This document shows, piece after piece, positions 6,850 through 14,600 of a stretch of DNA of 30,319 nt. The stretch is taken from NCBI GenBank assembly GCA_937967805.1, contig CALBTC010000389.1, positions 1-30,319 on the forward strand, in the 5' to 3' direction. How positions within the stretch are numbered: position 1 is the first letter of the stretch; every line of letters begins with the position of its first letter. The DNA is from an uncultured Anaerolineaceae bacterium (GTDB taxonomy: Bacteria > Chloroflexota > Anaerolineae > Promineifilales > Promineifilaceae). Under the pieces are notes generated by a model that had not been told where the DNA came from, ran no database searches, and saw only the letters and a program-made list of their open reading frames with translations. A program made the position numbers and the translations under genes.

Positions 6850-8394
6850 ATGAAAAAGTCACGTTTATTACTCTTAATTAGCCTGTTTGTAGTAGCCAGC
6901 ATGCTGCTGGTGTCTTGCGGCGGGGGTGATGCGGAAACGGCCGTTGATGAGGCTGCTCCTGCCGCAGAAGAAGCCCCAGTCGAAGAAGAAGCCCCTGTTG
7001 AAGAAGAAGCCCCTGTTGAAGAAGAAGCCCCAGCCGAAGAAGAAGCCCCAGCCGAAGAAGAAGCCCCAGCCGAAACAGTCTCCGGTGACAGAACTCTGAT
7101 TCGTTGGTTTGTTGGTTTAGGCGCAGGCTCCGATGAGGGAACAATCGAACCCCAAGAAGCCTTCGTCGAGGAATTCAACGCCAGCCAGGAAGAAATTGAA
7201 CTGGTGCTGGAAATCGTTGATAACGACTCCGCCTATGATACTCTGGCGACACAGATTGCAGCAGGCAACGCACCCTGCATTGTAGGGCCCGTTGGGATTC
7301 GCGGCCGTGACAGCTTTAAAGGTGCCTGGCTTGACCTGCAACCCTTTATTGATGCCAACAATTATGATTTGAGCGACTTTGATCCCGCTTTAGTTGAGTT
7401 CTATCAGGTGCAAGAAGAAGGACAGTTGGGTATTCCGTTTGCGATCTTTCCTTCCTTTGTCATCTACAACGAGGACCTATTTGACGAAGGTGGATTCCCC
7501 TATCCGCCGGTAGAATACGGTGCACCCTATGTAGATGAAAACGGCGAAGAACATGAGTGGAATATAGAAACGCTCACTGAGTTGGCGATGAAACTGACTG
7601 TGGACGCCAACGGTAACGATGCCACGATGGAAGAATTTGATCCAGAAAATATTGTCCAGTTTGGCTGGATGAATCAATGGACGGACCCGCGTGGCATAGG
7701 CACATTCTTTGGTGCTGGTTCCTTGGTCGACGAAGATGGAAACGCCCAGGTGCCTGAACATTGGGCCGAAGCGTGGAAATGGACCTATGATGGTTGGTGG
7801 AATGATTGGTTCATTCCCAATGGCCCATACGGGGGCGCTGACTTCCTGCAAGGTCCTGGTGGACCCTTCTCCTCGGGCAATCTGGCGATGGTCCACCTGC
7901 ACATGTGGTATGTTGCCCCATGGGCGTTGGGTGATGTGCCTTTTGAATGGGGATTGGCAGCAACACCTGCCTACGAAGGCACTGTTACCTCAAAGATGCA
8001 CGCCGATACCTTCGGCATCCTTGAGGGCTGCGACAACCCTGAAGCCGCGTTTGAAGTATTGACCTATATGCTGAGTCCGGAGCACGCTAACGACCTGTTA
8101 ACCATTTATGGTGGCATGCCTGCCCGTCTTTCGCTCCAGGGTAATTACTTCGACACGTACACCGAAATGAATTTCCCCGGTCAGGAGATCAACTGGCAAG
8201 TTGTTGTCGACAGCATGGCTTATGCTGACAACCCCAATCATGAAAGTTGGATGCCCAGCTTTCAGGAAACAACTGATCGTTACAACGAGTTTTGGGGTGT
8301 CCTGGCGAATACGCCAGATTTGGATGTTGATGCTGAAATAGAGACTTTGGTCGAAGATTTGCAGGCGATTTTCGACGCGGCGGCCGAACAGTAA
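6850..8394 (+). CDS. Sugar ABC transporter solute-binding lipoprotein (CUT1 type)
   Basis: 514 residues, an extracytoplasmic oligosaccharide receptor for the two permeases that follow. A lipoprotein signal ends in the lipobox L-L-V-S-C with lipidated Cys23. A tether of six 6-residue repeats (E-E-E-A-P-V/A, residues 39-74) leads to a family-1 extracellular binding protein fold: I-R-W-F-V-G-L-G, L-A-T-Q-I-A-A-G-N-A-P, G-I-P-F-A-I-F-P, Y-N-E-D-L-F, and a late D-T-F-G-I-L-E-G with E-A-A-F-E-V-L-T-Y-M. ATG 6850 is preferred over the in-frame TTG at 6844, because it is 7 nt from GAGAGGAG while the TTG is only 1 nt away. First gene of the operon under operator O2. The glucan-oligosaccharide ligand is inferred from neighbours. 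No ATPase gene is nearby, so a shared MsmK/UgpC-type ATPase is expected elsewhere. Confidence 0.93.
   Translation: MKKSRLLLLISLFVVASMLLVSCGGGDAETAVDEAAPAAEEAPVEEEAPVEEEAPVEEEAPAEEEAPAEEEAPAETVSGDRTLIRWFVGLGAGSDEGTIEPQEAFVEEFNASQEEIELVLEIVDNDSAYDTLATQIAAGNAPCIVGPVGIRGRDSFKGAWLDLQPFIDANNYDLSDFDPALVEFYQVQEEGQLGIPFAIFPSFVIYNEDLFDEGGFPYPPVEYGAPYVDENGEEHEWNIETLTELAMKLTVDANGNDATMEEFDPENIVQFGWMNQWTDPRGIGTFFGAGSLVDEDGNAQVPEHWAEAWKWTYDGWWNDWFIPNGPYGGADFLQGPGGPFSSGNLAMVHLHMWYVAPWALGDVPFEWGLAATPAYEGTVTSKMHADTFGILEGCDNPEAAFEVLTYMLSPEHANDLLTIYGGMPARLSLQGNYFDTYTEMNFPGQEINWQVVVDSMAYADNPNHESWMPSFQETTDRYNEFWGVLANTPDLDVDAEIETLVEDLQAIFDAAAEQ
6964..7071 (+). repeat. Six 18-bp tandem repeats coding the lipoprotein tether
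   Basis: Six consecutive 18-bp units of the form GAAGAAGAAGCCCC(A/T)G(T/C)(T/C), the first with one change. They encode E-E-E-A-P-V/A. Units 2 and 3 are identical, as are units 4 to 6, a sign of recent slippage or unequal exchange. Confidence 0.95.
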
Positions 8395-8410
8395 GTCTGT
8401 GCAATGGGAG

Positions 8411-8442
8411 GAGGCCCCTGATTCTTAGGAATTTGGGGCCTC
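8411..8442 (+). promoter_or_regulatory. Intercistronic hairpin after the binding-protein gene
   Basis: GAGGCCCC (8411-8418) pairs with GGGGCCTC (8435-8442), and an inner ATTC/GAAT stem closes on a TTAG loop. No T run follows, so it is not a full terminator. A hairpin between binding-protein and permease genes commonly stabilises upstream mRNA or attenuates transcription, raising binding protein over permease. Confidence 0.65.
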
Positions 8443-8463
8443 TTCTACTCTGGAGATATTGTT

Positions 8464-9447
8464 ATGTCTCTATCCGAAGGGATTACTCTTTTAAAAAAAC
8501 AACGAAAAACCCAGAGGCGAAAACTAACGCAACTGGAGAAAACAGAGGCGCGTTGGGGGTTGACTTTCTTAAGCCCTTGGATGATTGGGTTCCTACTTTT
8601 CTATTTCCTCCCCATGATAGCTTCCTTTGTCTTTTCGCTTTACAATTTCAACCCGGCTGTACCTGACGAAGCGAATTTCATCGGCTTTGACAATTGGTAC
8701 CGCGCTTTAGTAGTTGATGAAGAGGTGCGTTTGTCGTTTGTACGCACTCTTCACTTCGCCGCTATCTCATTGCCCATCAGTTTGGGCTTTGCCCTCTTTC
8801 TGGCAATCTTGATGAATTCAGAGCATGTCATCGGTAAAAATATCTACCGGACATTGTTCTATATGCCTACCATGATCCCCCTGGTAGCCAGTGTCCTTAT
8901 CTGGAACGGCGTTTTAAATGAACAAACTGGTTGGATCAACATTTTAATTGAAAGATTGACCGGGATTGAAGCCACGGGCACCGAGGGCATTCGCTGGCTG
9001 GCCAACCCCCAATTGGTTTATTACGCGTACACCATGTTTGGTTTATGGGGGGTGGGCAATGCCATGATTATCTTCTTGGCAGGGTTGCAGGGGGTTCCGA
9101 CAGAAATATACGAGGCAGCTGAGATTGACGGTGCCAGCTATTGGCAAAGATTGTTCAGGATTACCATTCCACTGATAACGCCCGTCATCTTTTACCAGCT
9201 TGTATTGGGGGTAATCGGCTCACTGCAATACTTTTTAGCGCCCTTTGTCCTTAATGGCGGCACCGGATTTCCTGAAGGGAAAACCCGCTTCTACATGGTG
9301 TATTTCTATAAACAATCCTTTTCGTTCTTCAACATGGGGTACGGTGCGACGCTAGCCTGGCTGATGTTTATCGTGGCTCTCATCATAACGATCATTCTGT
9401 TCGGCACGGCGCGTTATTGGGTTTACTACGCAGCGGAGGAGAGATAA
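8464..9447 (+). CDS. Sugar ABC transporter permease, MalF type (CUT1)
   Basis: 327 residues, an inner-membrane channel subunit pairing with the next gene's product. A basic cytoplasmic N-terminus (about 1-35) precedes about six hydrophobic helices. The EAA loop that contacts the ATPase reads P-T-E-I-Y-E-A-A-E-I-D-G-A-S followed by I-P-L-I-T-P, with E217-A218-A219 and G223 at the consensus positions. The upstream W-L-A-N-P and G-L-W-G-V-G-N-A-M-I-I-F-L-A-G-L-Q are typical MalF-type. A ribosome binding site, TGGAGA, lies 7 nt before the ATG. The TAA stop abuts the ATG of the next permease, indicating translational coupling. The cognate ATPase is not encoded in the window. Confidence 0.95.
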   Translation: MSLSEGITLLKKQRKTQRRKLTQLEKTEARWGLTFLSPWMIGFLLFYFLPMIASFVFSLYNFNPAVPDEANFIGFDNWYRALVVDEEVRLSFVRTLHFAAISLPISLGFALFLAILMNSEHVIGKNIYRTLFYMPTMIPLVASVLIWNGVLNEQTGWINILIERLTGIEATGTEGIRWLANPQLVYYAYTMFGLWGVGNAMIIFLAGLQGVPTEIYEAAEIDGASYWQRLFRITIPLITPVIFYQLVLGVIGSLQYFLAPFVLNGGTGFPEGKTRFYMVYFYKQSFSFFNMGYGATLAWLMFIVALIITIILFGTARYWVYYAAEER

Positions 9448-10533
9448 ATGACGGTAAAAGCAGCACCGACGCACGCTAAAACTCGGGTCAGAGCGTCTAG
9501 AACCCCAAAAATCGTCAGGGTAGCCGGCATGAAGATGGGGATGACAGGTCTCGCTTTGGCGGTCCTCTTTCTGTTCCTGATTCCAATGGTGTATGGTATT
9601 GTCACGGCGCTAAAAACAGACAGCCAATTTTCTAAAATTGGGGCACCCTGGTGGCCCGCTATGGAACGACAGTTTACCTATGAAGGGGAAGCATATGATA
9701 TCTATCTGGTGCCCATTGATGGTGAAATCAGGGAATTGGCACTTTATCAAAAAGGACGTCAGGCTAGCCAATTTATCGATCCCCAAAATCCTGCCGCCGG
9801 CCCGTTTGAATGGGAAGGCCAATGGCGTCAGCTAGAACGTGCCTGGACATCGGCTCCGCAATGGGGCAATTTTGTTGAAGCTTGGAACACGGTCGATTTT
9901 TTGGTCCTGCTGCGTAACACTTTCATGTACGCATCAATTACCACCGTAGGGGCAGTGTTGTCCTCCGCGCTGGTGGCCTATGGGTTTTCCCGGTTTCGCA
10001 TCCCCGGCAAAGGCGTTTTGTTCATGGTAATGCTTTCTACCGTTATTTTGCCTGGGGCGGTCACGCTGATCCCTACGTATTTTGTTTTTCTCAAATTGGG
10101 ATGGGTAGGTACCTGGCTGCCGTTAATTGTGCCAGCGTTTTTCTCCTGGGGCACCAACGTTTTCCTGCTGCGGCAATTTTTCATGACAATTCCGCGTGAT
10201 TTGGATGAAGCCGCCATGATTGATGGGGCCAGTCCCTTCCGGATTTTTGTGTCGGTGATTATGCCTATGTCGGGGCCAGCCCTTACGGCCGTTGCCCTCT
10301 TCCACTTCTTCTGGGCATGGAATGACTTCTTTGGCCCGTTGATTTACCTGGCGGGCAATCCGGACAAATTCCCAATTACGGTAGGGCTGACTGCTTTCAA
10401 CAATCTTTACTCCCAGTCGACAAACCTGATCCAGGCCGCCTCGCTCATTTCGGCCGTGGTTCCTGTGATCATCTTCTTCCTGGCACAGAAGCAGTTCATG
10501 CAAGGTGTCGTCGTCACCGGCGTAGACAAATAA
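9448..10533 (+). CDS. Sugar ABC transporter permease, MalG type (CUT1), with periplasmic insert
   Basis: 361 residues, longer than the ~280 usual for MalG-type permeases. Helix 1 is at about 29-53. An extracytoplasmic insert at about 65-145 is rich in W and Y (A-P-W-W-P, Y-L-V-P-I-D-G, F-E-W-E-G-Q-W-R). The remaining five helices follow. The EAA loop reads D-L-D-E-A-A-M-I-D-G-A-S with E254-A255-A256 and G260. The W-A-W-N-D-F-F-G-P-L-I segment and the C-terminal Q-K-Q-F-M-Q-G-V-V are also characteristic. The ATG directly follows the MalF-type stop, with GGAGGAGAG in the end of that gene as ribosome binding site. Similar inserts occur in Chloroflexota and Actinobacteria permeases; a role in docking the binding protein is inference. 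Confidence 0.95.
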   Translation: MTVKAAPTHAKTRVRASRTPKIVRVAGMKMGMTGLALAVLFLFLIPMVYGIVTALKTDSQFSKIGAPWWPAMERQFTYEGEAYDIYLVPIDGEIRELALYQKGRQASQFIDPQNPAAGPFEWEGQWRQLERAWTSAPQWGNFVEAWNTVDFLVLLRNTFMYASITTVGAVLSSALVAYGFSRFRIPGKGVLFMVMLSTVILPGAVTLIPTYFVFLKLGWVGTWLPLIVPAFFSWGTNVFLLRQFFMTIPRDLDEAAMIDGASPFRIFVSVIMPMSGPALTAVALFHFFWAWNDFFGPLIYLAGNPDKFPITVGLTAFNNLYSQSTNLIQAASLISAVVPVIIFFLAQKQFMQGVVVTGVDK

Positions 10534-10572
10534 AAGCCCAGCCCAATCATACCTGACACAAAAATAATTATT

Positions 10573-11433
10573 ATGATTTCGCAAAGAATTTGGATTGCCG
10601 TTGGTTTTCTTCTTCTCATCGTGGCAGGATGCCAGGGTAAGCAGTCGGCCGAAACTTCCGTTTCTGCCCCCCTCGAGCCCACCCTAACCCCCGTGCCGCC
10701 CACGCCCGAATGGACGCGTGAAGGCTGGACCCTGGTCTGGCAAGATGAGTTCAACGGGCCTGAACTCAACCGGGACAACTGGTCCTTCGACCTGGGACGC
10801 GGCAGCGGCGGCTGGGGCAACCGGGAATTGCAATGGTACACCGAGCGGCCGGAAAACGTGCGCATCGAGGACGGCACTTTAATCATTGAAGCCCGCGAAG
10901 AAGCGTTTATTCGCAGCGATTACACGTCGGCGCGAATGAAGACGGAGGGGCTGCACAGTTGGACCTACGGCCGTTTCGAAGCCCGCATCCAGATCCCCAA
11001 AGGGCAAGGCATCTGGCCCGCCTTTTGGCTGTTGGGCGCAGAGGGCGGCATCTGGCCCAATAATGGCGAAATTGACGTAATGGAGAATGTCGGGCGCGAG
11101 CAACATACCATTCATGGCACGGTTCATGGCCCCGGTTATTCCGGCGGCAACGGTGTCAGCCGGCCCTACACCCAGGCCGACCCCTTCGCCGACAGTTTTC
11201 ACGTTTACGCAGTGGAGTGGGAGCCGGACGTCATTCGCTGGTACGTCGACGACATCATGTACCACACCGTCACGCCGGACGATTTGCCTGGCGAATGGGT
11301 GTACGATCATCCCTTCTTCATCATCATGAATGTGGCGGTCGGCGGTCACTGGCCTGGCCCGCCCGACGACACAACCACTTTTCCCCAACAAATGCGAGTC
11401 GATTATGTGCGCGTTTATCAACGGCCGAATTAG
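10573..11433 (+). CDS. Secreted GH16 endo-beta-1,3-glucanase-like lipoprotein
   Basis: 286 residues. A lipoprotein signal ends in I-V-A-G-C (Cys20), and a short T/P tether leads to a single GH16 domain (about 50-286). The catalytic signature G-E-I-D-V-M-E gives Glu166 as nucleophile, Asp168 as helper and Glu171 as acid/base. The E-x-D-x-x-E spacing is that of laminarinase-type GH16 rather than lichenase-type. Other family landmarks are W-G-N-R-E-L-Q-W-Y-T, Y-G-R-F-E-A-R-I, G-I-W-P-A-F-W-L-L-G, H-G-P-G-Y-S-G-G, V-E-W-E-P-D and M-R-V-D-Y-V-R-V-Y. It would cut beta-1,3-glucan at the cell surface and feed oligosaccharides to the transporter. It starts 39 bp after the permease with no obvious ribosome binding site. 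Linkage specificity is inferred. Confidence 0.93.
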   Translation: MISQRIWIAVGFLLLIVAGCQGKQSAETSVSAPLEPTLTPVPPTPEWTREGWTLVWQDEFNGPELNRDNWSFDLGRGSGGWGNRELQWYTERPENVRIEDGTLIIEAREEAFIRSDYTSARMKTEGLHSWTYGRFEARIQIPKGQGIWPAFWLLGAEGGIWPNNGEIDVMENVGREQHTIHGTVHGPGYSGGNGVSRPYTQADPFADSFHVYAVEWEPDVIRWYVDDIMYHTVTPDDLPGEWVYDHPFFIIMNVAVGGHWPGPPDDTTTFPQQMRVDYVRVYQRPN

Positions 11434-11627
11434 CAAAGCTGCAAATTGTGCGAGGAGGTGAGGCGAGTCAAAAGAGATCCGTGAGCAAGAACACATTTCT
11501 CTCTAAAAGGTGAGGCAGATGCATCTCGCTCCTGGAAAAGCGTTGAGATACATCCGCCCCTTGGACGGCAAGTATAACACGGGCGAGGAACTTTCCCGAA
11601 CGGCCGTCCTTTGCAAGGAGCTAATCA
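11434..11627 (+). other. Intergenic region between the two GH16 genes
   Basis: 194 bp without a supported gene. It contains another anti-Shine-Dalgarno-like stretch, GAGGAGGTG (11452-11460), with only a 10-codon GTG frame (11480-11512) after it. One ACGGCCGT octamer is at about 11599. The true ribosome binding site AAGGAG (11615-11620) lies 7 nt before ATG 11628. A TATAAC box at 11573-11578 has no convincing -35, so a separate promoter is possible but unproven. Confidence 0.5.
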
Positions 11628-14600
11628 ATGAAACCGAGGAAAACGAGCTTTTTAATCATGTTATTGCTGGCAGGCCTCTTGCTGATGGTGCAAAGCCAGC
11701 CTTTATATGCGGCGACAGAGCTTTTATACGCCTTTGAAGACGGCCGTCCCACCGAATGGTTTGAATATGCCGGTGGGGGCGCCACGGTAACACCCGCCTT
11801 TCTCACCGTAGCCGATGGCGCTCCCCTGGCCCAGCCTGGGCAAGTTGGTGACAATGGCGTCGCGCAGGTCACCTTCGACGTTACCGCCGGTTTTGGCGGC
11901 ATGGGGGCCGACTTCACCAGCACAACTGGCCCCCAGGATTGGAGCAAATTTAGCGGCGTTAGCTTTTGGTTCTACGGCACCAATTCTGGCCAAGCCTTCC
12001 AGTTTGAAATCTTTGACAATGGGCCAGACAGCGCCAACGCAGAGCGGTTCGACACCCTCGTTACCGACAACTTCTTGGGCTGGCAGCAAATCGTCATTCC
12101 GTTTGCAATCTTTACCCGCGCCACCGACTTCCAACCGGGTGGCGCGCCCAACGATGGCCTCACCCTGACACAGATGTGGGGGTTTGCCATCGTCCTGGAC
12201 GGTGCAGCAGGGACGTTTACCTTCGACGACATTGGGTTGGAACGAACCATCGTTGACGATTTTGAGTCCGGCCTGGCCGCAGGAACCGACGAGAATGGTA
12301 ACCTCATTGGCTTCTACAAATTTGAAGGGCCGGATGCCGTCATCGGCTTTGCCACGACAGATACTCTCTCCGCCCCAGTTCCCGGCGCAATCGTGGGCAA
12401 CAACGTGCTGCAGCTAGACAGCAATGTGCCATCTGGCAGTTGGGGTGGTGTCGTTCACGCCTTCGAGAATGAGACGGTGGACACATGGGTCACGCAAGAT
12501 TGGAGTCGTTTTGTGGGCATCAGCTTCTGGCTGTACGGCAACAACAGCGGCAGCACCCTGTTCTTGGACGTGCTGGACAACCGCGCTGCCGGAACCACCG
12601 GCGATACGGCCGAACGGTACTCGATCGACATCATCGACAACTTTTCTGGTTGGCAATTCTTTGAAATTCCTTTCGCCAGCCTGAACCGCAAAGAAATAGG
12701 CAACGGCGCACCCAACGATGGGCTGAATCTTACCGAAGTCCACGGTTATGCTTTCGGCGTCTTCAGCGCCGGAGAAGCGTTCACCAATTATGTGGACGAT
12801 GTAGCCCTCTACGGCACGGCCGATGTGCCGGAACTTGCCGTCAGTTTTACCAGCAACAACTTTGAGATCGCCGAGGGAACCACTGGTGAGATCACTGTTA
12901 GTCTTAACCGGGTGCTGGGCGAAGACGATCCGGCACAGGTTTCCGTTGACTACAGCGTCGAAACAGTGCTGGCCGTTCCGGGCCGCGACTACATTCAACC
13001 ACCGGCCGGAACGCTCACCTTTGTTCAGGGTGGCCCCTCGCAGCTTTCCTTTACCATTGAAACTCTGGACGACAACAAATATGAAGGCACAGAACGTGTT
13101 ATTCTGCGCCTCTCCAACCCGGTAGACGTGGCACCGGGCTTCATCATGCAGGCCGCTGCCAGCATCATAGACGACGAAACGTACAATCCGTTACTGCTGG
13201 ACGACTTCGAGCGCTTCCCTTATGCGTGGCATGCTGATTCAGGCATCCACCTGGCAAATCCTGAAATAGCAGCCGGCGACCCGCAAGCAGTCCCCGGCCA
13301 GGGCGCTTTTGAAAGCGTGTTGGCTGCCTCGCTGCCCCTGGCTGTCGATATCGATATCCGGGGCCGCATCTGCAACAAGGGCAATGGCGTCATCCCTGTT
13401 GTGCTGCTAACCACTGACGATTTTAATGCTCTGGACGTTGACCATACCACAGTGACCCTGGGCGATGCTTATGAGACCCATGTTGATGCCAAAACAGGCC
13501 AACCAAAGCGGCACGTCGAAGACGCCGATGGTGATGGTGATCTGGACCTTGTTTTCCACTTCCGCTTCAATGAAACCGGATTAACCTGTGATCCTGAGAC
13601 GGTGCCGTTCAACGGCCGTACCTTCAGCGGCCAAGCAATCACACTTCGTGGCACTGTGGTAGGTTTTGGTCGTGACTTTGCCTTGGGTGAGGATTGGCGG
13701 GCCAACGATGGCCTCACCTTCTATTATTACGGCCAGGGAACAGGCGATACGGTTACGTTGGAACTGCTGGACAATCGCGCCCCTGATCCTGGACCGGCGG
13801 GCTGGTCGCTGGTGTGGAGCGATGAGTTCAACGACCCGGCCGGTACGCCGCCCAACCCGGAATATTGGTCCTACGAAATTGGTGACGGCACGGTCAACGG
13901 CATCCCCGGCTGGGGCAATGCCGAACTGCAATATTACACCGATGACCCGGCCAACGCGGCTACCGACGGCCAGGGCAACCTGGTGATCACGGCCCGCGCA
14001 GCGGATGGGTCCCTGACGTGCTATTACGGTCCGTGCGAGTACACCTCAGCCCGGCTGCTGTCGGCAAATAAGGTAGAGGTGGCATACGGCCGTATCGAAT
14101 CCCGCATTCAGGTGCCCGACGGCGAGGATGGCCTCTGGCCCGCCTTTTGGAGCCTGGGCACCGACATCGGCGAAGTTGGCTGGCCGCAAACCGGCGAAAT
14201 CGACATCATGGAATACGTCAGCCGCATTCCCGATGAGGTGTTTGGCACCATTCACGGCCCCGGTTACTCTGGCGGCGCCTCTTATGGCAATACCTACAAC
14301 TTCCCCGGCGGCGTGGCCGGCAGCTACCACACGTTTGCCATCGAGTGGCAACCTGACTTGATCGAATGGTACGTGGACGGCATCCTCTACCACACGGCCA
14401 CTCCGGCCGACGTGTCCCCCAATGAATGGGTGTTTAACGATCCTGTTTTCCTGCTGCTGAACATGGCCATCGGCGGCAACTTTGGCGGTGCAGTCAGCCC
14501 AGACCTTACCTTTCCCCAGGAAATGGTCATCGACTACGTGCGCGTCTACCAAGGCCCGGATACGGCCGAACGGTTCGCAGCCACCTTTGTCGATGATTTC

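Noticed and set aside
11510..11737. 75-codon + frame overlapping the start of the giant GH16 gene
   Set aside because: It overlaps the signal peptide region of a gene with a perfect ribosome binding site at 11615-11620, and has no recognisable content.
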